From positions 1 to 7,813 of the forward strand of contig VBKY01000244.1 in the NCBI GenBank assembly GCA_005879255.1: a DNA stretch of 7,813 nucleotides, given 5' to 3'. Made by a program: the position numbers and the translations under genes. The number at the start of each line of letters is the position of its first letter. The stretch's first letter is position 1. This DNA is from Deltaproteobacteria bacterium (GTDB taxonomy: Bacteria; Desulfobacterota_B; Binatia; UBA9968). The notes under the pieces are model-generated. The model was given only the letters and a program-made list of their open reading frames with translations. It did no database searches and was not told where the DNA came from. Of the stretch, positions 1 through 5,903 are shown piece after piece.

Positions 1-1
1 A

Positions 2-76
2 ATCGCTGCGCCCGAGTGGGACGATAAGCAGGTAGAGCTGATCAAGCTCTACAACAAGATTTTCGCGCTCAATTGA
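2..76 (+). CDS. C-terminal end of an unrecognised protein (partial)
   Basis: The frame ending at the TGA at 74-76 is open from the window edge and encodes 24 residues ending in IKLYNKIFALN. The rest of the gene lies to the left of the window. I do not recognise the family from this tail. The reason to treat it as a real gene end is that a diverged copy of the same last codons and stop occurs at 1344-1387, again just before a GlcG-family sequence on the opposite strand. The two copies match at about 38 of 44 bases, and the changes leave the peptide alike (ELIKLYNKIFALN versus ELIKLSNNLFAVN). It converges with the minus-strand material that follows. Confidence 0.5.
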   Translation: MAAPEWDDKQVELIKLYNKIFALN

Positions 77-78
77 CC
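35..78 (+). repeat. Direct repeat, copy 1 (tail of unknown gene)
   Basis: By eye, 44 bases align without gaps to 1344-1387, with six mismatches. The repeat covers the last 13 codons, the TGA stop and two further bases of the unknown gene. It marks the left edge of a cassette that seems to occur twice in the window (unknown tail, then GlcG and SBP sequences on the minus strand). Confidence 0.7.
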
Positions 79-93
79 ACGCGGCTTCGCTGG

Positions 94-261
94 TCACAAA
101 GAAGTGTCATCAACGCTTCCGACCAGCTTCTGCGACGTGCGGATGAGAACCCACTCTGCCAATTGTTCGGTTAAGTCAGCCGATGGATAGACGGGTGCCA
201 GAATAGGCATGTAGCGACGCTGGTCGTCCTTAGAATTTTTCGAAGCGACGGTCACAATCAA
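94..261 (-). other. Short open frame of doubtful coding status
   Basis: An open frame of 55 codons runs from a TTG at 261 to a TGA at 94-96, just downstream of the GlcG relic's stop. The inner part reads like ordinary protein (for example YMPILAPVYPSADLTEQLAEW), with mostly acceptable codons. I see no ATG start at the 5' end and no clear ribosome binding site, and I do not recognise the family. A faint likeness to the C-terminal part of the SBP at 1836-2831 (VL....Q.L spacing) is too weak to call. It fills the gap between copy 1 of the unknown gene's tail and the GlcG relic, a gap of only 18 bp in the second cassette copy. It is probably another gene fragment. Confidence 0.2.
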
Positions 262-263
262 GC

Positions 264-605
264 TTACACTTTAAATTCAAGTCCCGCGGCTTTGATTCCC
301 TCGATGGCGCAAGCTTCGTCTTCGTCGGCGGTGCCGCCGCTGACGCCCACGGAACCTATTATCTCGTTGCCGATCATGATCAATACGCCGCCCGCCATCA
401 CGGTCGCGAACCAGCCGTACTCTTTACTCGGCAGGCCGATCATTCTTTTTATCTTGGAGTGAGCAAATCTTCATACTGCGTGGGAATGCCTTCGCGTGAA
501 ACGAGCTTGGTGTTGTAGCTGAAGACTTTCTCAGGCCGAACAGTAAAGCGTCTGTCGAAATCAGCTGGGCGCCGACTGAAATGTGGGCGTCCGGCGACAA
601 CGCCA
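264..605 (-). pseudogene. Chimeric relic: SBP interior fused in frame to GlcG-family C-terminus
   Basis: Read on the minus strand, this is a fusion of pieces of two genes that lie side by side further right. From 540 down to about 398 it matches the interior of the SBP gene (2279-2420), including IGLPSKEYGWFATV. From 397 to 264 it matches the last 44 codons of the GlcG-family gene (1404-1537), including AGGVLIM and GTADEDEACAIEGIKAAG. The stretch 541-605 reads as a more diverged continuation of the SBP. The SBP part is broken by a two-base insertion near 527 and by a lost base that gives an in-frame TAA near 449. From the ATG at 441-443 to the TAA at 264-266 the fusion is open for 59 codons. 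The junction at about 396-398 shares only a base or two with both parents, which fits a simple deletion. A functional product is unlikely, since neither parent domain is complete. Confidence 0.8.
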
Positions 606-773
606 AGAGTTCATAAGGGCGAAGTGAACTATCTCATAGAGGCAACCAGTAGCGGCCTTGATGCCTTCAGCGGTAACGCTCTTCAATTTGTTTATCACAT
701 CCAGGTGCAGTTCGGTCTCACACCGCGTCAGCATCTTATGTGGGTGGCAAAATTTATGCGCCGCGGGAAATAC

Positions 774-929
774 ATGATGCGGAAATGTCTGCTCTGTGAT
801 CGGTTTTTTCCTTCCCTGGACTCCGGCGAAAGACATTGCCCGAGTTGTAAGGGCAAGAGACGGTCGCTCGTAATTAGCCATTTCGATTTCGTCTCCGAGC
901 ATTTTAGGATAACTGACATAGAACTCTAG
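774..929 (+). CDS. Small zinc-ribbon protein (putative)
   Basis: This encodes 51 residues from the ATG at 774, with a second ATG directly after it. The sequence begins MMRKCLLCDRFFPS and carries two CxxC knuckles separated by 13 residues (Cys5 and Cys8, then Cys22 and Cys25), followed by KGKRR. That layout, with an F-P-S after the first knuckle and G-E-R-x-C-P before the second, is typical of small bacterial zinc-ribbon proteins of unknown role. A zinc-binding fold is therefore inferred. The frame is open upstream to a GTG at 624 and an ATG at 756, but that extension has no recognisable content. A GGGA six bases before 774 could be a weak ribosome binding site. It is flanked on both sides by relics, so it may itself be a fragment. 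A competing minus-strand frame over the same bases is less protein-like. Confidence 0.45.
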   Translation: MMRKCLLCDRFFPSLDSGERHCPSCKGKRRSLVISHFDFVSEHFRITDIEL

Positions 930-1027
930 TTCCCAAAAACGGTCAGGGTCGGACGTCACCGGTCGTAACAGAACGGTTCCACTTAGTAACAAATAAAAGA
1001 GGGTGCCCTATCAACAGAAATGGAGCT

Positions 1028-1195
1028 ATGAACGCATATGAGATGCGAAACGGTGACGAAACGGTTGATGTGATCAAAGGCCATCTGCTGCCTTTGTGGC
1101 CTTCAAACTATTTCCCAATCGTTTTGACGATTCAAAATCCTTCACAGTGTTTGGAGAACTGCACTCTGTTAGAAGTTGCATGTGCTAGCAGATAA
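1028..1195 (+). other. Possible small ORF, unrecognised; rest of 930-1241 without features
   Basis: Within the gap 930-1241 the only candidate is a 55-codon frame starting ATG-AAC-GCA and ending in TAA at 1193-1195. A GGAG lies close before the ATG, which is slightly too near to be ideal. The peptide has no motif I recognise, is not strongly hydrophobic and has no signal peptide. Nothing else in the gap looks like a gene, a terminator hairpin or a strong promoter. It may be decayed DNA between two remnants. Confidence 0.2.
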
Positions 1196-1241
1196 CCGTA
1201 GTTGCGAGTTTAGCCGAGTTGGGTTAAAGACTATAGCGACC

Positions 1242-1385
1242 ATGCCGAAAGCAACTTCACGAAGAAAAACGCCGTGGGATCGGTCGTCATCGGTGGAAAA
1301 GGCATGTCAAGTGCTTCGTTGTTTCACCCCTGACAAACACCTTGAGCTGATCAAACTCTCCAACAATCTTTTCGCAGTCAATTGA
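1242..1385 (+). pseudogene. IclR-type regulator N-terminus joined to unknown gene's tail
   Basis: The frame from the ATG at 1242 gives 47 residues. The first 30 or so (MPKATSRRK, then DRSSSVEKACQVLRCF) look like the start of an IclR-family transcription regulator: a basic leader followed by the S-V-E-K-A-x-x-V-L-x-x-F start of the winged helix-turn-helix. The helix-turn-helix itself and the whole effector domain are missing. From about 1330 the sequence instead becomes the second copy of the tail seen at 2-76 (DKHLELIKLSNNLFAVN, then TGA). This looks like a deletion that welded two genes together in frame. I see no convincing ribosome binding site. The IclR call rests on a short match and is moderate; the homology of the tail is firmer. 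Confidence 0.5.
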
Positions 1386-1387
1386 CC
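1344..1387 (+). repeat. Direct repeat, copy 2 (tail of unknown gene)
   Basis: This is the partner of 35-78, with about 38 of 44 bases identical and no gaps, including the stop codon. It lies 18 bases from the stop of the GlcG-family pseudogene, whereas in copy 1 the gap is about 187 bases. Confidence 0.7.
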
Positions 1388-1403
1388 CCCTGCCTTCTCC
1401 CGC

Positions 1404-1809
1404 TCAGACTTTGAATTCGAGCCCCGCGGCTTTGATTCCTTCGATGGCGCAGGCTTCATCTTCGTCAGCGGTGCCGCCGCTGACGCCCACCGAACCGATG
1501 ATCTCATTGCCGCTCATGATCAACACACCGCCCGCCACGGGTACCACCTTACCTTCGGACATGGTTGACAACGCGCCGAGAAATGCCGGGCGCTCCTTCA
1601 AGCGCTCGCTTATTGAACGACTGGATTCCCCCATGCCCACAGCGCCCCACGCTTTGCCGATGGCGATCTGGGGACGCAAAATGCTCGCGCCGTCTTCGCG
1701 CTTGAGCACTTTCAAACAGCCGCCGTCATCCAGGACGAAACTTCGATGATCTCGCCTTGGCGAGTGTTTTGTCGGCGATCGTAGACGCGCTTTCGAGTGT
1801 GAGTTTCAT
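1404..1809 (-). pseudogene. GlcG/HbpS-like (DUF336) protein, frameshifted
   Basis: The gene starts at the ATG at 1809 behind a near-perfect AGGAGG with 5-base spacing. It encodes MKLTLESASTIADKTLAKAR, a typical GlcG/HbpS-family N-terminus, and then runs into a TGA near 1726. One frame over, the family sequence resumes with VLDDGGCLKVLKREDGASI and continues cleanly to the stop at 1404, including the conserved RPQIAIGKAWGA, VPVAGGVLI and GGTADEDEACAIEGI segments. Compared with family members as I remember them, about six residues are missing between the AR and the VLDD, so the lesion looks like a small deletion of a length not divisible by three rather than one lost base. Family members are small (about 135-145 residues) and linked to haem or cofactor binding. 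They often sit beside transport or oxidoreductase genes, but the exact role is unclear. It is the last gene of the minus-strand run, 26 bases after the SBP stop. A sequencing or assembly error cannot be excluded. Confidence 0.8.
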
Positions 1810-1814
1810 ATCAA

Positions 1815-1820
1815 CCTCCT
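1815..1820 (-). promoter_or_regulatory. Strong ribosome binding site of the broken GlcG-family gene
   Basis: On the minus strand AGGAGG lies five bases before the ATG at 1809. It fixes the original start of the pseudogene, and its intact state suggests that the frameshift is recent. Confidence 0.75.
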
Positions 1821-1835
1821 CCGGTCTTTTGCTCG

Positions 1836-2831
1836 TTACTGAAGATATTTGTCGTAATCGGCGGTGATCTCGTTCATGCGGTCGGCGAGCTCGATTTCCT
1901 CGACGACGACTTTGAACTTGCCGATCTCGTCCTGGGCGATGTCGGTGCGCGATACGGTGCGGCCGAAACCGCGGATGAGAGTTTGAGTATCTTTAGACAA
2001 AACAAAATTGATGAACAGCCGCGCCGCGCTAGCGTGGGGCGCGGTGGCGGCGACGGCGATGGGATGAATGTTTTTGGTGGCAAACGGCAGCGGCGCCAAC
2101 TCCACCGGTGCAGCCAACTTTTTGTAGCGCTCCAGTTGATGCTGATAAACCAGACCCATATTGAATTCGCCCGCCGCCACCAATTGAAGTATCAGGACGT
2201 GGGATGGGCGATAATGGGGCTGCTGTCGCCCCAGTCCTTCCATGAATTTTCTGCCGCCCTCTCTTCCCAAAGCACGCATGACGGTCGCGAACCAGCCGTA
2301 TTCTTTGCTCGGCAGCCCGATCATTGATCTCCATTTCGGCGCCAGGAGGTCTTCGTACTGCCTGGGAGCATCTTCACGTGAAACGATTTTGGAATTGTAG
2401 GCGAAGACTCTCAGGCTGGAATAGACATCGACCCATAGACCTTGCGGGTCCTTGGAATCGGCGAAGAAAGCTTTGGCCTCGGAAGAAATGTAGGAGCCAA
2501 CTAGGCCGGACTTGATCAGATACCGGACCTCGAGCCCGCTGGTGATAATAACATCGAAAATGCCACGTCCGGCGCGCTGTTCGGTCAAGATTCTTTGCAG
2601 CAGCCGATTGCTCGAGATCCGCGTGATGTCCACCGTCAGGAAGGGATAGCGTTGTTGGAAAACATCCGCGATCTGCCGGCTTTCTCTCGCCTCCATGGAA
2701 GTGTAGAGATTGACCGCCTTCTCTTTCTTCGCGTTGGCCACTAAATCTTGATCGTGAGGTACGGCTGCGAAGCCGTTAACGGCAGGGAGGGACGCCAGCA
2801 AAATGGCAAGAATTTGCAACGCGAGCTTCAC
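1836..2831 (-). CDS. ABC transporter substrate-binding protein, Fe(3+)-type family
   Basis: This encodes 331 residues from the GTG at 2831. That start gives a clean signal peptide: K2, then the hydrophobic core LALQILAILLASLP, with likely cleavage near residue 22. The open frame runs further up to 2891, but this adds an unlikely basic leader before the signal peptide. The mature part opens with LVANAKKEKAVNLYTSM, followed by FQQRYPF, and has FDVIITSG near 94-101 and RVFAYNSKIVSRE, QYEDLLAP, MIGLPSKEYGW and FINFVLSKDTQ further on. This order is typical of the extracellular solute-binding family that includes iron(III)-binding proteins (FbpA/AfuA-like, COG1840-type). Many members in environmental bacteria bind other anions or organic acids, so the ligand is unknown. 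It is exported to the periplasm and should work with a membrane permease and ATPase, neither of which is in the window. It follows the Rieske gene by about 140 bases and precedes the GlcG relic. No strong Shine-Dalgarno sequence is visible. Confidence 0.85.
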   Translation of the reverse strand: MKLALQILAILLASLPAVNGFAAVPHDQDLVANAKKEKAVNLYTSMEARESRQIADVFQQRYPFLTVDITRISSNRLLQRILTEQRAGRGIFDVIITSGLEVRYLIKSGLVGSYISSEAKAFFADSKDPQGLWVDVYSSLRVFAYNSKIVSREDAPRQYEDLLAPKWRSMIGLPSKEYGWFATVMRALGREGGRKFMEGLGRQQPHYRPSHVLILQLVAAGEFNMGLVYQHQLERYKKLAAPVELAPLPFATKNIHPIAVAATAPHASAARLFINFVLSKDTQTLIRGFGRTVSRTDIAQDEIGKFKVVVEEIELADRMNEITADYDKYLQ

Positions 2832-2906
2832 GGGTAATTCAACTACTCTTGCTTTGAACCGTTGCGCTTTAAATTGTTGCCTGAAAGGCAACTATCTTGT
2901 CGATTC

Positions 2907-2934
2907 CGTCATTCCGGCGGAAGCCGGAATCTAG
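2907..2934. repeat. CCGGC-core palindromic repeat, copy 1
   Basis: This 28-base element lies between the Rieske and SBP genes. Its core is an 8-base-pair stem (ATTCCGGC at 2911-2918 and GCCGGAAT at 2923-2930) with a GGAA loop, flanked by CGTC and CTAG. It matches the element at 7589-7616 at 23 of 28 positions. Dispersed palindromes of this kind are common between genes of several environmental proteobacterial lineages and resemble REP elements. In RNA it would form a hairpin within the operon, possibly affecting mRNA decay or partial termination, but no U-tract follows. Confidence 0.75.
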
Positions 2935-2974
2935 TCTTCGTTTCCTTTCTTCGCGAAATTTCGGAGACCGTAAA

Positions 2975-4084
2975 TCAGTCATTTGCGCTCGAATGCAAAT
3001 CAGCGAGCCGTTCCGAACGCACCCATTGTTTGAGCGGTTTGCCTTCTTCAAGCGCCTGAAGCTCGCGCTCCCAAATTTTTCGAATCAGTATCAGCGCTCG
3101 ATCGGAGCGGCCGAGCCACTCGTTCTTTCTCAGCTCCAGCGGACCCTGACCGACTTGCGTCGCGTAGTCTTGGATCCAGACGATGTTTGAGCGTTCGGGC
3201 CCTTCGATGTCCTGAATGCGCACGTCGCCGCGCAATACCGCTTCGCCGATTTCGCTCGGTGGCCGGCCGAGTTTGCCGGTTCTCGCCTTGTGACGATTCT
3301 TATAAGCTTCGCCTTCTTCTCCCTCGAGAATATGCGTCACGTCCAGCTGGAAGCTCGCGTGATTGTTATCGTCGACGGGCACGCGCCAAGCCAGATGATC
3401 GCGATCGCGCTCCCTGAAACAGAGAATGTTGGGCAATCCGTGCTGCGTGATATAAAGCCTGCCGCTCGGAAATCGCGACTGCAGGAGCACACCCCATTCG
3501 CTTTCCTCGACGGAAATGTCGGGAATCTCCGGCGGCCGGTTCATATAAAACTCGGATTCCCGATGCGTGAACGGGATATGGATTGGATCGTTTTCCAAAT
3601 TGTTGACGTAATTGCACGGGCGCGTGTACGTTTCGGCCCACAAGGTATCCTTTTCAAAATCCGGATAGCGTGGCAGCGGTGGCGGTTCGTCATCACCGAA
3701 GTAAACGAAAATCAGGCCAAGGTATTCTTTCGTCGGACAACTTCTGATCCGGATTTTCTCGGCGAAGGATTCTTTTTCGGCGGGCTGCTCGACGCACTGG
3801 CCCGAACTGTCGTATTTCCAGCCGTGAAAGCGGCAGCGTATGCAATCATCCTCGACCCAGCCGACCGATAGCTGAGTTTGGCGATGCGCACAGCGAAAGC
3901 CGACGACGTGAGGTTTGCCACTCTCGCCGCGATAAAGCGTGAATTCTTCGCTCATGATTTTGACCGGCTTGGCCCATCCCGGTTTCAAGTCTTCCGCGCG
4001 ATAAACCGGGTGCCAAAATTGTCTCATGTACTTGCCGGCGAGTGTGTCCGGGCCGGTGTAATAAAAATCCATGAAATTGACCAT
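2975..4084 (-). CDS. Rieske non-haem iron oxygenase, alpha subunit type
   Basis: This encodes 369 residues from the ATG at 4084, with GAGGAG six bases upstream. The Rieske [2Fe-2S] motif is complete: Cys65-x-His67, 16 residues, Cys84-x2-His87 (in CAHRQ and CRFHGW). The catalytic domain shows the mononuclear iron motif Asp166-x2-His169-x4-His174 in NNLENDPIHIPFTH, with Asp166 also the likely electron bridge from the Rieske centre. Asp306 in IQDYATQVGQGPLE is the best candidate for the third iron ligand. The GQGPLE and LGRSD segments resemble phthalate/vanillate-type single-component oxygenases (homo-oligomers fed by a separate reductase) more than alpha-beta dioxygenases. The expected reaction is mono- or dihydroxylation or O-demethylation of an aromatic or similar acid. 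The true substrate is unknown and no reductase gene is in the window. It lies downstream of UbiD on the same strand, separated by an SBP relic, so cotranscription is likely. The C-terminus looks complete. Confidence 0.9.
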   Translation of the reverse strand: MVNFMDFYYTGPDTLAGKYMRQFWHPVYRAEDLKPGWAKPVKIMSEEFTLYRGESGKPHVVGFRCAHRQTQLSVGWVEDDCIRCRFHGWKYDSSGQCVEQPAEKESFAEKIRIRSCPTKEYLGLIFVYFGDDEPPPLPRYPDFEKDTLWAETYTRPCNYVNNLENDPIHIPFTHRESEFYMNRPPEIPDISVEESEWGVLLQSRFPSGRLYITQHGLPNILCFRERDRDHLAWRVPVDDNNHASFQLDVTHILEGEEGEAYKNRHKARTGKLGRPPSEIGEAVLRGDVRIQDIEGPERSNIVWIQDYATQVGQGPLELRKNEWLGRSDRALILIRKIWERELQALEEGKPLKQWVRSERLADLHSSAND

Positions 4085-4090
4085 CTCGTG

Positions 4091-4096
4091 CTCCTC
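4091..4096 (-). promoter_or_regulatory. Ribosome binding site of the Rieske oxygenase gene
   Basis: GAGGAG on the minus strand ends six bases before the ATG at 4084. It lies immediately after the end of the SBP relic, so translation of the oxygenase has its own initiation signal. Confidence 0.65.
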
Positions 4097-4100
4097 GAAA

Positions 4101-4239
4101 TTACTTATGAATATTCCCCAACGTGGCGGGCAGATAGCTCATCTTGTAGTTTGGTGACAGAGGCGCGGATTTTGTCGGCGGCGCTTGCTGACAGCGACGC
4201 GCAGAAAATAACAAAGACTGCAACCACGATGGCTTTCAT
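4101..4239 (-). pseudogene. N-terminal stub of a NitT/TauT-like substrate-binding protein
   Basis: From the ATG at 4239 the frame encodes a signal peptide (MKAIVVAVFVIFCASLSASA) and ADKIRASVTK, then drifts into unlike sequence and stops at 4105. Removing one A from the AAA at 4150-4152 restores family-like sequence: IRASVTNYKMSYLPATLGN, ending at a TAA at 4101-4103. The I-R-x-S-V-T-N-x-x-M-S-x-L-P-A pattern is the usual start of mature NitT/TauT-type (SsuA/THI5-like) binding proteins of about 320-340 residues. Some 270 residues are therefore absent, and the stub is also frameshifted. A secreted 44-residue peptide could still be made but has no evident use. It sits 41 bases after the UbiD stop and directly before the Rieske ribosome binding site. 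It belongs to a different SBP family from the gene at 1836-2831. Confidence 0.65.
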
Positions 4240-4280
4240 AAGGCGATTGGCTGGAAGTTCATTTTGCGCTGGGCATGACC

Positions 4281-5699
4281 TCATTTCGTAAATCCGTAAC
4301 TGGACCATTTTTTCTGCACCGCTACTATATGTTCCTTCGGAACGCGCGCCGCCGGCGGATAAGCATGCTTGCGTGTCGCATCGATCAGAATCTTGCTTCC
4401 CGCTCTGCGCCGGGGATCATGCTGCGGAATGTCCGGCGGAGCCGTCGATGGGTCGACACCCGAGGGAACAACACCGTTGACGATAAACGTGTCCCGTCCC
4501 GGCTGAGCGCGAAAGCTCATCGCCCATTCCACCTGAAACGGATTGCGCACGTCGATGTCGTCATCGACGACGACGGTGAATTTTCCTTCCTTGTTCATCA
4601 GCGACCAAGCTCCCCAGGCGACTTCCTTGACCTGTTCCGGATATTCCTTGGTCATCGAGACGACTAAAATGCTGCTGGCGCCACCACTTTCCGTAAAGTG
4701 AACGTCGCGCACGGGTAGCCCGATGACGTGGCGAAGGTGGTGAAGCAGAGCGACGGACCGGCCGAGGCTGCGGATGCAACTGGATTCGCTCGGCGGCATC
4801 TGGCTTAAAAAGGAATGATAGATCGGCGTGCGCCGTCGTGTAATGCAAGTAAGCTCGATCACCGGTTGCTGGCCGCCGGGGCTCATGTATCCGGAGAATT
4901 CGCCGAACGGTCCTTCTTGCTCGCGTTGCCCGCAGCGGAGAAACCCTTCGAGCACAATCTCAGCATTGGCAGGAACCTCAAGATCGACTGTCTCGCATCG
5001 AACCAGCGGCACGGGCTCGCCGCGCAGTCCGCCGGCCACCGAAAGCTCGTCGGTGCCGTACGGGAATTTACTGATCGACGTGAGCACAATTGTCGGATCT
5101 ACGCCGATCGCAATCGCCACCGGCATGTCTTGCTTCTTCGTTTCATATTGCCGGATATGTTTCGCCGCGTGCTGAGCGGCGCCAACATACAAGCCAACGC
5201 GACGCGCGTCTCTCAGTTGCAGCCGATAAGTGCCGACGTTGCGCCGGCCGGTTTCAAGATCTTTCGTGATGATGACCGGCGCGGTGATGTAGGGACCGGG
5301 ATCCTGGCTCGGCGTCCAAACCACCCGGGGTAAAATCCTAAGATCGACATCGGAGCCGCGCGCGATGATCTCTTTACAAAGTCCGGATGGTACCGAAACA
5401 GGATCGATCGGATGCCGCTGGCCTTTTTCCCAAACTTCGGGAATCCTTTCTACGGTGGTCGATAGGGCAAGCGCGTAAATTTCCGGTGAGCCGCCGATCA
5501 CGCCGACCACCAACGGCAACGGACTGTCGCCGACATGGCGAAAGCCTAGCGCAGGCCGTTCGTTCCAGCCGTAGCGGTCAAACAGATGACGAGTGACGGC
5601 AGATACTTCCCATGAAGGATCCACAGGCTTATCGACCCAGTGGAGTTTTCCGCTGGCTTCTAAGCGCTGTAAATAATCTTGCAAATCCGAATAGGCCAT
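4281..5699 (-). CDS. UbiD-family decarboxylase (prenylated-FMN dependent)
   Basis: This encodes 472 residues from the ATG at 5699, close to the usual 450-500 for the family. UbiD enzymes reversibly decarboxylate aromatic or alpha,beta-unsaturated acids in the cytoplasm using prenylated FMN and a metal pair. Residues matching the fungal Fdc1 active site are present with the right spacing: Asn154 and Arg159 (NVGTYR), His177 (GAAQH) and Glu218 (GTDE) as metal or cofactor ligands, and the catalytic pair Glu262 and Glu267 (EGPFGEF). An acidic VVVDDDIDVRN segment lies near residues 376-386. All key positions look intact. The ribosome binding site is weak (GGGATAG about 10 bases upstream). The cofactor-making flavin prenyltransferase (UbiX) is not in the window. 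It is the first gene of the minus-strand run. Its substrate could be a product or precursor of the Rieske oxygenase reaction, but that is inference. A role in ubiquinone synthesis is unlikely in this catabolic setting. Confidence 0.9.
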   Translation of the reverse strand: MAYSDLQDYLQRLEASGKLHWVDKPVDPSWEVSAVTRHLFDRYGWNERPALGFRHVGDSPLPLVVGVIGGSPEIYALALSTTVERIPEVWEKGQRHPIDPVSVPSGLCKEIIARGSDVDLRILPRVVWTPSQDPGPYITAPVIITKDLETGRRNVGTYRLQLRDARRVGLYVGAAQHAAKHIRQYETKKQDMPVAIAIGVDPTIVLTSISKFPYGTDELSVAGGLRGEPVPLVRCETVDLEVPANAEIVLEGFLRCGQREQEGPFGEFSGYMSPGGQQPVIELTCITRRRTPIYHSFLSQMPPSESSCIRSLGRSVALLHHLRHVIGLPVRDVHFTESGGASSILVVSMTKEYPEQVKEVAWGAWSLMNKEGKFTVVVDDDIDVRNPFQVEWAMSFRAQPGRDTFIVNGVVPSGVDPSTAPPDIPQHDPRRRAGSKILIDATRKHAYPPAARVPKEHIVAVQKKWSSYGFTK

Positions 5700-5903
5700 A
5701 ATTGAATTTCTATCCCGCCATCATTCTAATCGTCGGGTTACCTGGCAAATTTCGTAACAAAGTTTGCCGACCGTCGTCGAAAATCCCAGCTTCGCATCTT
5801 CTATCACGCGATGTCACGATCTGACGAAGGTACTTGCCCCAAGCGCGCGAGTAGCCATTGGTGTGCTGCATTGGGGGTTTTCATTCGGGGATTGATCTAG
5901 TAT

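Noticed and set aside
561..992. A 143-codon minus-strand open frame across the zinc-ribbon region
   Set aside because: Its peptide has no recognisable domain, and it overlaps the better supported CxxC-bearing plus-strand frame. A short EGIKAA match to the GlcG tail inside it (about 660-690) is too brief and its flanks do not align, so it was not counted as a third GlcG copy.
1..2831. Transposon or insertion sequence behind the rearrangements
   Set aside because: No transposase fragment, terminal inverted repeats or target-site duplication were seen near the junctions at about 397, 1330 or 4101. Simple deletions are sufficient.
2831..2891. Longer N-terminus of the SBP from a TTG at 2891
   Set aside because: It would put about 20 residues, including several basic ones, before the signal peptide and start next to the palindromic repeat. 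The GTG at 2831 gives a standard signal peptide.
3290..3871. A 193-codon plus-strand frame opposite the Rieske gene
   Set aside because: It lies wholly antisense to a gene with intact catalytic motifs. Its peptide has no family features, so it is a mirror frame.
4815..5333. Plus-strand frames of 115 and 172 codons opposite UbiD
   Set aside because: Both are antisense to conserved UbiD active-site segments, overlap each other, and show no domain or ribosome binding site.
5701..5760. Possible sigma-70-type promoter for UbiD on the minus strand (TTGCCA and TAGAAT)
   Set aside because: The two hexamers are only about 14 bases apart, outside the usual 16-18, and the next TTG-type hexamer is about 26 bases away. 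I could not support a promoter.
5700..5903. Gene or RNA in the UbiD / SBP-relic gap
   Set aside because: No open frame with family-like content, no clear hairpin with a T-run and no tRNA-like fold was seen. It is treated as empty intergenic DNA.
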